64,000 bases of DNA from Pyricularia pennisetigena. Lineage: Eukaryota; Ascomycota; Sordariomycetes; Magnaporthales; Pyriculariaceae. The number at the start of each line of letters is the position of its first letter. The first letter of the stretch is position 1. Location of the stretch: assembly GCF_004337985.1 (NCBI RefSeq), contig NC_043744.1, positions 746,730 to 810,729 of the forward strand. The letters are read 5' to 3'. This document shows, piece after piece, positions 1 to 10,987 of the stretch. The position numbers and the translations under genes were made by a program. The notes beneath the pieces are model-generated. The model saw only the letters and a program-made list of their open reading frames with translations. It did not search any database and was not told where the DNA came from.

Positions 1-323
1 CAGCTGTTTCTTTCATCAGATTAGAACACGCATATGGAAGCAGAAAACTGCCATGGAAGTGCTCATTTATGGCACCTCTCATGTATGAATTATCATTCGC
101 CAAAAGAAGAGCCTGCTTCGCGGACGTTTCAGGTAACTGGGCACAACTCACATCCACATCTCATGAGTGGCAGGTTCTGTTAGTGCCTTGCTTTGTATGG
201 AAGATGATCAGCATTCGCAGCATACCTGCCTACATAGGCAGGTCATTTGCCCCACCTCCTATTGGCCTATTCCGGAGAACTTGGGCGGAATTCCTTCACT
301 TGAACATGGATGATGATAAAGCT
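1..323. other. 3' flank of the aldehyde dehydrogenase gene
   Basis: No gene is seen here. This is the downstream flank of the minus-strand aldehyde dehydrogenase. The open frames across it run antisense to its last exon and have no protein-like character. Confidence 0.6.
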
Positions 324-2088
324 TCAATTGACCGCAGTCATGACCATCTTGGTGGTCAAGAACTCTTCAATCCCATATTTGCTTCCCTCCCTGCCGAATC
401 CGCTTTCTTTGACTCCACCAAAGGGCGCTGCCGGATCACTTATTGCTCCTACGCGCGATGAGAGTCCGCTCGTCAGTACCCAGTCAACCGCCTTACCGCC
501 ATTTGCAGAGCTACTAACGGAAAAGTAGACTCACCTGTGTTTACGCCAACCATGCCGACTTCCAGCGCCTCGGCTACTCGCCAGCAGCGGTTGACATCGC
601 GGCTAAAGAAGTATCCAGCCAGGCCCACGTCTGTATCATTCGCCAGTTCGATTGCCTGCTCCTCGGTGTCAAAGGTCATAAAGGCAGCCACTGGACCGAA
701 AGTCTCTTCTTTGCAAATGAGCATCTCTGGTGTAACGTCGGCCAGCACGGTAATGCCGAAGAAGTTTGGACCAAGGTCCACCAACGGCTTGCCACCAAAT
801 AACACCTTTGCGCCGAGAGTCTGTGCATCTTGAACATGTTCCTCGACTTTCTTCACAGCCCTTGCATGAATCAGGGGGCCATGTGTCGTCGAGTCTTCAA
901 AGCCGTCACCAGGCTTGAAACGCGATACTGCGTCGACCACCATCTGAACGAAGCTGTTGAATACAGGTCGTTGGACCAGGACACGATTGGCACATACGCA
1001 CGTCTGGCCCGACAGCCGAAACTTGCACGCCATCAAACCCTTCAGCGCGGCGTCCAGATCGGCGTCTTCAAAGACTATAAAGGGGGCGTTTCCTCCGAGC
1101 TCAAGCGACAGCTTTTTCAGCGTCGACGAGCTTTGGCCCATCAATAGTTTCCCAACAGCTGTCGACCCTGTAAATGACACCTTCTTTACCCTCTTGTCCG
1201 TCGTCAAGAGCTTGCCGACAGATGCGGTGTTTTCCAGCGCCGTGACGACGTTGACCACACCGGCAGGGTACCCAGCCCTGTGGGCCAATTCGGCCAGCGC
1301 CAGAGATGTCAACGGCGCCTCGGCCGGTGCCTTGATGACGATGGTGCAGCCTGCTGCCAGCGCCGGCGCGGCTTTGCGCGTGATCATGGCGGCGGGGAAG
1401 TTCCAGGGGGCGATCAGACCGCACACGCCGATGGGCTCTTTGAGGGTCACAACGCGGCAGGCCGGGTTGCTGGCTTGGATGGTGTCGCCGTAGACGCGCG
1501 GCGCCTCCTCAGAGAACCACTCCAGAAAGGACGCGGCGTAGGCAACCTCGGTGCGCGAGTCGGCCAGTGGTTTGCCGTTTTCAAGTGTGATGATGGTTGC
1601 CAGGTCGTCGGCGTGCTGCAGCATCAGGTCGTGCCATTTCCGGAGAAGGCGAGCTCGGCTACGGGCCGTTGTCCTACGGTATGCGAAGAAGGCCGCCTGG
1701 GCGGCTGAGACTGCTGCCTCGGCGTCTTGTTCGTTGAATTCAGGACATTTCCCAACTTCGGCGAGCGTGGAAGGGTCTGTAGTCTGGGTCAGTATTTTTC
1801 TCCAAGACGAAGAAGGTAAAAACGTCTGCTCCTGGCTAGTAAGTGATCGCTCAGTCGAGAACAAAAACTGAAGACTTCACTTGCTTTCAACAGTGAATTC
1901 TCTCCCGGAGGCTGATGCTTTCCATTCTCCGTTCACATAGCATTGGCTTCTCAGGAGAGAAGCATCGTTGAGCTACATGAGATGAGGGGTGGAAGTCCAG
2001 GATTAGCATGGGGAAATACGTGGCTGTTCCCTGAGAAAGCGGGGAAAGGCGCTAATATATCGTTCTGAGAAAAAAGTACCTGCGTCAT
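324..2088 (-). CDS. NAD(P)-dependent succinate-semialdehyde dehydrogenase-type aldehyde dehydrogenase
   Basis: The model has four exons, 2088-2080, 1972-1892, 1783-535 and 448-324, giving 487 aa. It oxidises an aldehyde to an acid; the closest family feel is cytosolic SSADH (GabD, last step of GABA breakdown). Visible motifs are the N-terminal VNGEW strand, the APWNFP and FTGST cofactor segments, ELGGNAP with the general base near E258, and GQTC with catalytic Cys near C292. The last exon restores [15 protein letters not shown], which is lost if the third exon is read through. Exon 1 is only ATG ACG CAG. The second intron uses a weak GTTGAA donor; this junction was chosen because it keeps frame and family spacing, and it is the least certain one. 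The gene is divergent from the HAD gene across 380 bp. Family is certain; substrate is inferred. Confidence 0.9.
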
Positions 2089-2468
2089 ATTTGGAGACTG
2101 CTGGACTGGGGTTCCAGGTAGTGCTATCCTTATAACATTGACAAAAGGCTTGACTTGGGATCTGAATCTGGTGGTGTTTGGTCGCACACATTAAAGGGGA
2201 AATGAACTTTCCAGCCTCCTCCACTTCACTTAAATTACTTGATTGCCCCAGTGTTGTACCCCGCCGTTTACCTGAACTCAAACTGGGAGGCTTGAATCGC
2301 CTGACAAGCCTAGGCAGGACTGTAGTTCGGTCGAATCTCCAAATTTTGGAATGCGGGGTGAGCTTCTTGAGCCATAATTACAGACACGCCCACAGAGGAA
2401 CATAGATAAAAAGGTACACCCCCATAAATAGTAGAAGCAAAGGGGAAAAAAGCACAACAGAAACAATC
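2089..2468. promoter_or_regulatory. shared divergent promoter region (ALDH / HAD hydrolase)
   Basis: 380 bp separate the two start codons and must hold both promoters. An A-rich stretch lies just before the HAD start. No specific operator could be assigned. Confidence 0.5.
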
Positions 2469-3309
2469 ATGGCAGCCCCATCCACGAGAAAGCACGTCGT
2501 CTTTGACGTCGTCGGCACCTGCTTTTCCTACGACGGCATCTTTGACGCCCTCGACGCCCGGATGGGAGAGAAGCTCCGCTCTCGGTGCATCTTGCCCAAG
2601 CTCCTCGGCTACGCTTGGCTCGAGGCCGCCGAGCGCGAGTACACATACCTGAGCATATCAGGCAGGTACAAGGTCTTCATCGACGTCTTCGAGGCTCTCT
2701 TCTGGCGCGTGCTTTGGATGGCCGGGATCGAGGACCCGCGCTCGTTCGCGACCGAAGAGGACCTCGCCTTCGTCATGGCAAAGTACCAGGAGCTCGAGGC
2801 GAGGCCGGGGATCGCGGCGTGCTTCGAGGCGCTGAGGCGCGACGGCTTCACTGTCTGGGCGTTCACGACGGGCGACAAGGCCCGGGTCAGCGGGTACTTT
2901 CGGAGGAACGGTATCGACATGCCCGAGGAGAACTTCAAGTCTTGCGACTCGATCGGCGTCGGCAAGCCCGCGCCCGAGGCCTACAAGTCGCTGCTGGACC
3001 AGTTTGCTGGGGAGGAGGCCTGGTTTGCCGCCGCGCACATGTGGGATGTTTCGGCTGCTCGGGAGAACGGGTATGTCCTCTGCCGCTTGCTTGGCACATC
3101 TTCCCCTGGAAAAGGCAGCATGTTGCTGTGTTTGTAAGAAGCGATATATTTGCTAAACTCTTTCTCATGCTTCTACAAACAGATTCAAAGGGGCTTACTG
3201 CACCATTATGGAAAAAGACCCATGCACTCAGATATTTGGCGACATGGACGTGATTGCTGACGGCTTTGAGGATCTGGCCAAGAAGATTATCGATGCCAGT
3301 AAAAAATGA
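2469..3309 (+). CDS. HAD-superfamily hydrolase, haloacid dehalogenase type II-like
   Basis: Two exons, 2469-3070 and 3183-3309 (GTATGT donor, ACAG acceptor), give 242 aa. All four HAD motifs are visible. Motif I is FDVVGT with nucleophile D13, motif II is the Thr in AFTTGD, motif III is GVGKPAPEAYK with the Lys, and motif IV is HMWDVSAARENG. The residue two after the nucleophile is Val rather than Asp. That is the pattern of 2-haloacid dehalogenases and their fungal relatives; phosphatases carry an Asp there. Substrate unknown. The second exon supplies the conserved C-terminal helix and ends in Lys-Lys. It is followed on the same strand, 282 bp later, by the FAD oxidase. No signal peptide, so probably cytosolic. 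Confidence 0.88.
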
Positions 3310-3591
3310 TGCAGCGATTTCATATTTTTCCCTGTTCGGATATCCCAAAACAACAGCATCTAGGCGAGAGCTGTCTATATCTAAAAGTGGGGGAGCCGGT
3401 GCTGATACCTCGTGGAGAATATGTCCATGGAGAATGCGGGGTTGTTTCTTTAATTGTCCTCCCGAGCTTGCTTTAGACCCCTTCTTCTGCTAGCTAGCAG
3501 GCGACCAGCCCTTTTCAGAAACCTCTCGTTAACCCTGTCACTTGTGTCTCTTACTTTAGATATCAAAAAGCATTATCAATCTCCCTCAATC

Positions 3592-5219
3592 ATGGCAGAA
3601 GAACAGATGATTCCAAACCACATCCCCGTTCCCAACCCCGTCCCGTCCTTTTGGACAGCAACACCCTCTCCACTCAGTGACCACCGCACTACACCCGATC
3701 TCCCAACAACAAGCGACATAGTTATCATCGGCGCCGGGCTCGCGGGCGTCGCAACAGCTTTTCACATAATAAAACACTACCAGAGCTCAAGCGCACACAA
3801 GCCTCTGCCTTCGATTCTCATCCTGGAAGCTCGGCAGATATGCTCCGGAGCGACGGGCCGTAATGGAGGCCACATCAAGCCCGACGTCTACTTCAACGTC
3901 GGCAAGCACGCCAGCTTGTACGGCATGGAAGCCGCTGCCGAGATGGCCAGGTTCGAAGCCGAGCATGTATATGCCGTCAAGGACCTGGTCGAGACCGAGG
4001 GCCTGGATTGCGATTTCCACCTAACCAGATCAGTAGACGTGTGCTTGGATCCCGACCATGCACGCGAGACCGAGGCTGCGTATAGGGAGCTGGTCAAAGC
4101 CGGCGTGGTGAACCTGCGGGATGTTGACTTTACGCCAAAGCAGGACGCAGAAAGGGTGCGTGTGCCGCGCAGGCTCGGCAGGAGCAATTTAACCCCTGAA
4201 ACAACATGGCTTTTTGTGGGGTTTGAGCTGACTGTCAAGCAAATGAAAAAAAAAAAAAAAATAGGTATCTGGAGTCAAAGGCGCACAGTGCTGCTTCTCT
4301 TTTACAGCTGCACACCTCTGGCCGTCGAAACTGGTCCACCAGCTCCTGCAACGGCTCATCGACCAAGGTGGCGTCAACGTGCAGTCCAACACCCCGGTGA
4401 CCTCCGTAACGTCCAAATCCGACTCAGATGGGCGCTGGACGGTCACCACGCCCAGGGGTAACGTCGCAGCGCGCAACGTCGTCCATGCGACCAACGCATA
4501 CGCGGCGAACCTTCTGCCCGAGTACATTGGCCACATCGTTCCGGTTCGGGGCGTGTGCAGTCGCATCGTGCATCCGGATGGGCGGAACGGCAGTCAACAC
4601 CTGGTCAACACGTACGGAATCAGGTACAACGAGCGGGACTATGACTATCTCATCCCCCGCGCTGATGGAAGTATAGTAGTCGGCGGCGCGAGGCAGATGT
4701 TTTGGCACAAGCCGGAACTGTGGTTCAACAACATCCGTGACGATGAGCTGGTTGAGGAAGCCGGCGGGTATTTTGATGGGTACATGCAGCGGACGTTTCG
4801 GGGATGGGAGAACAGTGGTGCGACGGTCGACAGGGTGTGGACTGGGAGTGAGTTTTTTTTTTTTCCCCCGTAACGCCTTCTCAACGCTGGTGGCTAGAGA
4901 TACACACAGTCAAGACTAACCGGTATGACACCGTCTCACAGTCATGGGTTATTCGTCGGACTTTATGCCTCACGTGGGACAAGTCCCCGGCAAAGACGGC
5001 CAGTATATCATTGCAGGCTTCTCTGGCCACGGAATGCCCGAGATCCTACTCGCGAGCCGTGGTGTAGCGGAAATGATCTGCGAGGGTGTTTCCTTCGACG
5101 CTACCGGCCTCCCACGATTAGTCAAGACGACTGCCGAGAGGATTAGCAAGGAGCGGGGCAGCGCGCTCGAGGAGTCTCTCAGCTCGACGTTGGGTGACGA
5201 GCATAGGATATTGAGGTAA
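3592..5219 (+). CDS. FAD-dependent oxidoreductase (DAO fold, PuuB/glycine-oxidase-like)
   Basis: Three exons, 3592-4155, 4265-4847 and 4942-5219, give 474 aa. The Rossmann motif IIGAGLAG is at about residues 45-52, the ribose-binding Glu follows in ILEAR (about 79), and GATGRNGGH (about 87-94) is the flavin-contact segment of the gamma-glutamylputrescine oxidase / sarcosine-oxidase group. The C-terminal AGFSGHGMP segment closes the FAD site. Expected reaction is oxidative deamination of an amine or amino acid, giving H2O2. I chose the ATG at 3592 although the frame is open upstream, because the family begins near there and the upstream frame is not protein-like. Intron 1 has an unusual A16 tract directly before its acceptor, and intron 2 has a T tract just after its donor. 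Substrate is not determinable. Confidence 0.9.
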
Positions 5220-5548
5220 TCCTCAAAGGAATGGGATGTAACCGAATTAGTATCCACCTCGAACTTGAATCCATAACTTGGTTTTTGGCATTTGATATTT
5301 TTTTTGCGATTAATATAGTCGGAGGTAATTATGAGTCAGTCGAGGATAACAACACACTGGTACCGATACCTTCGTCCATGTGCATTAGGGATAAAAAAAA
5401 TGCAGTATTGTATTACTGTAGATGTATTGAGGTATTTCGCGTAATTAGGTATTTAAAACCATTTAAAAAAAACATGCTTTACAGAACAAAGAGAACGCTA
5501 AGAGAGAGGAAAGTCTTCCGTCGCATCAACGTAACCGCGTTGCTTTCC

Positions 5549-5919
5549 CTAGTAGCGCTTCGTGTGCGCTGCAGGGTCCTGTTTCGAGATGATCCACCAT
5601 GCGTCTGCATTTCATACGGTCAGGAAATGATGGGCTTGACAAGACGGACGAATGATTGGGAGGCAAGTCCCGGAGAACTTACGGATGGTTCCAGGAATCC
5701 AGCCGAGGATACTGAGACCAATGTTGATCAGGAAATCCGCACCGCAGCCCCGGCAGAGGAATACAGGGACGGGTGGGAGGAGGATGGCGAGGAGGTAGAG
5801 GAGGACATCTTGTGGTAGTGGTCAAGTCAGCACGAGTGATTCCTTGAAAGTGTTTAAAACGGCCATGCTGATAAGGTTTTCGGGGTCTGCTTACCGGAGG
5901 TGGACGAAGTGCGGGCCAT
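5549..5919 (-). CDS. PMP3-family plasma-membrane proteolipid (UPF0057)
   Basis: A small three-exon gene, 5919-5895, 5808-5683 and 5604-5549, coding for 68 aa. The protein has two hydrophobic helices: DVLLYLLAILLPPVPVFLCR, then the LINIGLSILGWIPG helix leading into HAWWIISKQ, the hallmark of Pmp3. Pmp3 proteins sit in the plasma membrane and affect membrane potential and tolerance to cations. Exon 1 is only 25 nt (ATG plus a Ser/Thr-rich start) and the coding frame is broken by two short introns, so no single open frame shows the gene. Length and order match the family exactly. Confidence 0.93.
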
Positions 5920-6907
5920 TTTGTTTTGATTTGGGTCGAGATTGAAAAATATTAACTTCTTGTTGTTTTGTTGTAGTTGTATTGTTTTGAACGTGGGTGG
6001 TTTAAAATCTGGTTGTAGTAGTAGTAGTAGTAGTAGTAGTAGTTGTTGTTGTTGTTGTTATTTGTCGGGAGTCAACGTATGGTACTTGCATGCATCGATT
6101 TTACAGTCGCAGACACGACTTTTTATTGTTATTTATCAACTGATTGTCGCAGAGCCAAGCCTAACCTCCCAAGGATTTGCTCGTCGCTTGCGCCGGGAGT
6201 CTGGCGCCGGGAGTGACGTCAAGTTTGGATGCCAATGCTTAAAAGTGGAGAGTATTGCGCAAGCTTTTTGCCAGTGACTGTGATATTTGACAGGCGGCTG
6301 GATCTGGAAGCAGGCATCTTGGTCAGGATAAGCCTTCGTTTGCAAGGCGCTTGACGGATGCCGAGTCAGTCGTCCGCTAGCTGGCCAACTCATGAGACGA
6401 AATTACCCTTCTGCCTGTCGCCCGTTCGACATGAGGGGGAGATTGGTGAGTACAAATGAGGTCATGACGCCACTACCTTGAAGCAATCGCTACAGACTTG
6501 ATAGTTCGTCTCTTTAGCTTTGTTTTATTTTCGATGCTTACATCGGTGCTTTTTTTCGATGCCATTTTGATACTTATCAGATCACCGATTGTGCCCGACC
6601 AATGATCCGACCATGAAAGGGGTGCATTCGGAAGATCGGCACAGTTGAAACTCAGGCACGCACGCACACGAGGAAGCAAATGCAAGCCAGAAAATCTCAA
6701 ATTCAACCTTACGAACATCGAAAGTCGTCGAACAAAAACTTGGCTAAATCTACTCTTGGCTAAAGCCAAAAAAACAGCCATACAGCCGCCTCAACACCTG
6801 CAATGCAAATTATAATACTACAAATAGTCTATCCCTAACATAAAAAAAAAAAAAAAAAAAAAAACAAAAAACAACTCCCATGGTATCTAATGCCGCTGTT
6901 CCCGAAC
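5920..6907. other. intergenic region between PMP3 and the P450
   Basis: 988 bp with no supportable gene. It holds the PMP3 promoter, a TAG/TTG microsatellite (6014-6060), and an A-run at 6842-6864 just beyond the P450 stop. An ORF at 6473-6781 (-) has no domain and no start context and was left out. Confidence 0.6.
6014..6060. repeat. trinucleotide microsatellite (GTA)n(GTT)n
   Basis: About nine GTA repeats run straight into about six GTT repeats, in the upstream region of PMP3. Confidence 0.9.
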
Positions 6908-8816
6908 TTACGCAGTCGCCGACTCGCTCCTTGGCGGCCACTTGACCCGCCTCCTGGCCCTGAGGTACAAGTTCGTCGGCCTGATCAGCTGGAACATGGG
7001 ATCGTACTCGACGTTTCCTTCTGTCGCCGACTCGAACTCGTACCGGTACAGCAGCTTGGGCAGGAACACCTTGACCTCCTGCAGCGCGAAGTTGAAGCCG
7101 ATGCACATGCGCTGGCCCATGCCGAACGGAGCGTACGATCCCGCCGGCCTGTTCTTGACCGCCTCGGTGCCCCACCGGTCAGGGTCGAAGCGCTGAGGGT
7201 TGTCCCAGTACAGCGGGTTCTTGTGCAGCGAGTGCAGCGCCGGGATCACGATGGCGTCCTTGGGCAGTCGGTAGCCGCCGGGCAGGATCATGTCCGCCTT
7301 GGCCGTGCGGGCCGGCTGGTAACTGGGGTTGTGCATGCGTTGTGTTTCCTGTTGGTTGGTTGGTTTTGCGAGTGAGCGGGCTAGCCCTTGGGAAAAGCAA
7401 AACCGACAAGTGAATGTGCGGTCGAACATACCTTGATGTAGTAGTCGAGGAAGGTGAGTTTTTGGGTGAAGTCAGCCGTCATTTTGGTATCGTGATCAAA
7501 GCCGTTGTCTACGAGCTCTTGAAGCAACCTATCCTGCACGCCAGGGTAGGTGACAAGACCGTACAGCAACCACGACAAGAGTGAGCTTGTGGTTGTGAAT
7601 CCTGCACCGGTTGCTACCACCAGTGGCTCGAGGATTCTGTCCCTGGGAAGCTTGTTGCCCTTGCTGTCCTTTGCGCGGAGCACGTAGTCTACGACAAAAA
7701 AAAAAAAAAAAAAGACGTGTTAGTACTGCTTTGATGGGGTTCACCATAAAAGTGTTGCGACAACTTACCAACCATGTTGTTGGCAGTCAGAGCAGCCTGC
7801 TGAAGTTCAAGATCCTCGTCGCCCTTGGATGCATTCTCGACTGACTCGATCATCATCTGCTCAATGCGGTCCCTCGCATTGCGCAGCTGTTGCGGAGCGC
7901 CAAACGGCATCTTGGCGTACCAGCTGCCCATAGACGTCACCTTTTTGTTGAGCTCGAGCGACTGAGCTATCCTGATGACCATCTCGTGTGGAGGAGAATC
8001 GACCTTTTCAAAGTGCTTAAAGTCCATGCCCAGCACCAGCTTTCCGACCGCCTGCGACCCGAGCTTCAACATGGCCCAGTATGCGTTCCATGCCTCGCCC
8101 CGCTCGTCGAGCTCGTCAAACACCTTGAAGGCGTCCTCGACGGTGGCCTGCATCGTCGGAGCGTAGTGCCTGACGGCGGCGGGCCCGAGCGCCGGGGGCA
8201 GGAACTTGTGCGCGACGCGCCACTCCTCGGTGTCCGTGTCGCCCAGGAACACGCCGGCCTCTTTGTTCTTGATGGGGTGCAGCGGGTGGCCTGGGATCAT
8301 CTTCTTGGTGAAGAAGTCGCTCTCGGAGAAGAAGATGCCCGCGAGCTGCGGGTCGTTGGTGTGGTAGACCACGCTTCCCATGTTGGTGGTCTTGAACAGC
8401 GGGCCGTACCTTTCAAACAACCGCTGGTTGTTGCCGAGGTGATCGGGGTACACCTCAAAGTAGTTGCCGATATACGGCAGACCAGTCGGGCCAGGCACGT
8501 CCCGAATGGGCTTGCCATCTATAGTGATGGAGATGGGCCCCTGGGCTGCCAAGACCTCTGGAACTGATGTGAGAACGACATCTTCTGACACGTAGCCGAC
8601 GCCTGTGATAATGAATACGGAAGTTAGATATCGGGGACCTTTTTGTTTTTCATAGTTCAGAATGCACAAGATTTTGCACTAACCTTTGGGCTCAACAATT
8701 GCGAAATGTGAAGCCAAGAGATGTTGTAGGCCTTCGTCGTTGATGTCTGAAGGAATTTCAATCTCGATCGCTGTCGAGGGCTCATTGCCCAAGAGATAGA
8801 ACAATCTTGACGACAT
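6908..8816 (-). CDS. cytochrome P450 monooxygenase without N-terminal membrane anchor
   Basis: Four exons, 8816-8684, 8602-7769, 7688-7432 and 7348-6908, give 554 aa. Seen: a proline hinge (VPGPTGLPYIGN, about residue 85), the I-helix segment GAGFTTTSS, ExxR (ETQR, 409-412, created exactly at the third splice junction) and the haem loop FGMGQRMCIG with Cys490. The first roughly 80 residues are not a hydrophobic anchor. They look like a small alpha/beta module (acidic beta strand, LQHLLASHF helix, then SITIDG just before the hinge). The enzyme is therefore probably soluble or peripherally bound. It is divergent (589 bp) from a cytochrome b5/b5-reductase fusion, its likely electron donor. Intron 2 has a T19 polypyrimidine tract before the acceptor. 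Substrate and CYP family are not assigned. Confidence 0.93.
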
Positions 8817-9352
8817 GCCTGTATTGCTTGCTGTGCCCGATCTATAATGGTTTCAAGGGTAAAATGACAGGCATATCACCAACACTGCAAATTCGGATGC
8901 AAACTGAGAAAACGGACGGATCCGGTAGGATATATACCAGACGAACAGGCCCCGGGGGTTCGGCTAAATTTCACTGCCGATGCCATGATGGTGACCTTTT
9001 TTGACAAATCGCGGAATCAACACCGTCAAGCTTCTGGCCAAGCGGACCCTGCCGAGGATGCTGAAGTTCTATGGGTCGACAACAACGCGCGCTAAAGAAG
9101 TGACATGAGATAACAATTTTTCGAGTGCCGCAGATTGCGCAGAATGACGTTAGCCAGGGTCTTCAGCACCAACGGTGTCTGGGCTGGGTGGGGGCGATCC
9201 AGCCGGCTTGGCCACTGACCCGCAGTAGCGGATATACGCCGTTGATTGCTTTGAGCCTACCTCAATGCGAACCGATTTCCAGAAAATCATAAGAACCTTT
9301 TTTAAGCCCGTTGAATTTTCTCCCGTACCCTGTCTCCACTTATAACTGCCCG

Positions 9353-9387
<35 letters not shown>

Positions 9388-9405
9388 CACAAAACAACTG
9401 CCATC
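8817..9405. promoter_or_regulatory. divergent promoter, P450 / b5-b5 reductase
   Basis: 589 bp separate the two divergent start codons. The region ends in an A30 run (9353-9382), 23 bp before the reductase ATG. A shared promoter would allow co-expression of the monooxygenase and its electron donor. No known factor site was identified. Confidence 0.5.
9353..9382 (+). repeat. poly(A) run upstream of the b5-reductase start
   Basis: Thirty A in a row, 23 bp before the ATG. The same place in the second copy reads 37 A, so the length is not reliable. Confidence 0.85.
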
Positions 9406-10848
9406 ATGGCAACTGCCGCAGCAGACCAAGCGGCCGAGTATACACTCAAGGATGTCGCCTCCCACAAGTCAGCCAATGATGCGTGGATGGTGATTCACGG
9501 GCAGGTCTACGACGTCACAAAATACATACACGACCACCCGGGCGGTGCCGAAGTCCTCGTCGAGGCCGCGGGCACAGACGCCAGCGAGGCCTTCGACTCG
9601 GCCGGCCACTCGGAGGATGCCTTTGAGATCATGGCCGAGTTCCGCGTCGGCAAGGCCAAGGGCGGCAGCACCAAGAAGCCGGCTGCCAAGGTTGTCCGTA
9701 TCGCCAGCGTCCCACCGCCGGCCCCTTCGAGCGCGGGTTCGGCAGCCACCAGTCCGAAGCAGCTCGCTGCGGCGGCATCCGCTGTGACCTTGGGTGCTGT
9801 GGCGTTGTACCATGCCACCGGGGTCGTCTCGCGGTTGGACGAGCGTCACTTCGTCTCCCAGCTCATCCGTCACATCACAAGATATCTCCCCCAGCTGAAG
9901 CTCACATCGACAGAGCGTCGCGGAGGCCTGGGCTTCATTCAGGGCTTCGCACTGGCGGCCGGCATTGTCGCCGTCGCAGGCACAGTCGCGATGAGACGGT
10001 TCTCCAAGCTGCTGAGCTTCGGGAACGGACTCACCCAGTTCCCGCCTCACATGAAGGCGTCGACGCTGCCCAAGCCCGATCCCCTCCTCCAGCGCGGCTG
10101 GCTCGACCCGGTTCACTGGCAGTCTTTACCTCTGGCAAAGAAGGAGCTCCTCGCGCCAAGCGTGTACCGGCTGACGTTCACGCTCCCGACACCGACCACG
10201 GTGCTGGGCCTGCCGACCGGACAGCACGTCTCCATCCGTGCCGAGATGGACGGCAAGAGCGTCTCGCGGTCCTACACGCCCGTGTCCAACAACTCGGACC
10301 TCGGCGTGCTGGTCCTCGTCGTGCGCTGCTACCCGGACGGCCTCCTGACGGGCCGGTACCTGGCAAATCTCGAGGTCGGCGACGAGGTGCAGTTCCGCGG
10401 GCCCAAGGGCGCCATGCGCTACCACCGCAACTCGTGCAAGCGCATCGGCATGCTGGCGGGCGGCACCGGCATCACGCCCATGTTCCAGCTGATCCGGGCC
10501 ATCTGCGAGGACAGGTGGGACACCACCGAGGTGAGCCTCGTCTACGCCTGCAGGAATGAGGGCGACATCCTGCTGCGCAAGGAGCTCGAGGCCTTTGCCA
10601 GGAAATACCCCCAGAACCTCAAGGTGCATTACCTGCTAGACGAGGCGCCGGCCGAGTGGAAATACGGCGTCGGCCACGTCACGGCCGATATCATCGCTGA
10701 GCGTTTCCCACAGCCGGCGCCGGGGGCCAAGATCATGATCTGTGGCCCGCCTGGCATGGTAGGTGCTGCCAAGAAAATGCTTGCAGGCCTCGGCTTTGAG
10801 CAGCCAGGGGCGATTTCCAAGATGGATGATCAAGTATTCTGCTTTTAA
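9406..10848 (+). CDS. cytochrome b5 - NADH-cytochrome b5 reductase fusion (copy 1)
   Basis: Single exon, 480 aa. An N-terminal cytochrome b5 domain (about 10-85) has haem ligands in HPGG (H44) and AGHSEDA (H68). A Pro/Ala/Ser linker follows, then two hydrophobic segments (about 118-136 and 178-202) that could anchor it in the ER. The C-terminal part (about 225-480) is a ferredoxin-reductase fold: SRSYTPVS flavin motif, LAGGTGITPM and CGPPGM for NADH, ending in FCF. It moves electrons from NADH through FAD to its own b5 haem and on to an acceptor, most plausibly the adjacent P450. It is longer than ordinary b5 reductases (about 300 aa) because of the fused b5. The duplicate at 10988 is identical. 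Confidence 0.95.
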   Translation: MATAAADQAAEYTLKDVASHKSANDAWMVIHGQVYDVTKYIHDHPGGAEVLVEAAGTDASEAFDSAGHSEDAFEIMAEFRVGKAKGGSTKKPAAKVVRIASVPPPAPSSAGSAATSPKQLAAAASAVTLGAVALYHATGVVSRLDERHFVSQLIRHITRYLPQLKLTSTERRGGLGFIQGFALAAGIVAVAGTVAMRRFSKLLSFGNGLTQFPPHMKASTLPKPDPLLQRGWLDPVHWQSLPLAKKELLAPSVYRLTFTLPTPTTVLGLPTGQHVSIRAEMDGKSVSRSYTPVSNNSDLGVLVLVVRCYPDGLLTGRYLANLEVGDEVQFRGPKGAMRYHRNSCKRIGMLAGGTGITPMFQLIRAICEDRWDTTEVSLVYACRNEGDILLRKELEAFARKYPQNLKVHYLLDEAPAEWKYGVGHVTADIIAERFPQPAPGAKIMICGPPGMVGAAKKMLAGLGFEQPGAISKMDDQVFCF

Positions 10849-10923
10849 TGGGGCGAGATCCTTCCTCAGTGTCAGCAGTCTCTTCTTGCACCTTTTTGTG
10901 GTCGGTAGATGTTGTTTCCATAT

Positions 10924-10926
10924 NAA

Positions 10927-10964
<38 letters not shown>
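10924..10964. other. contig join: single N plus poly(A)
   Basis: A lone N after CCATAT is followed by AAC and 37 A. It sits exactly between the two identical reductase copies and marks a scaffold join of zero or negative gap size. Confidence 0.85.
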
Positions 10965-10969
<5 letters not shown>

Positions 10970-10987
10970 CACAAAACAACTGCCATC

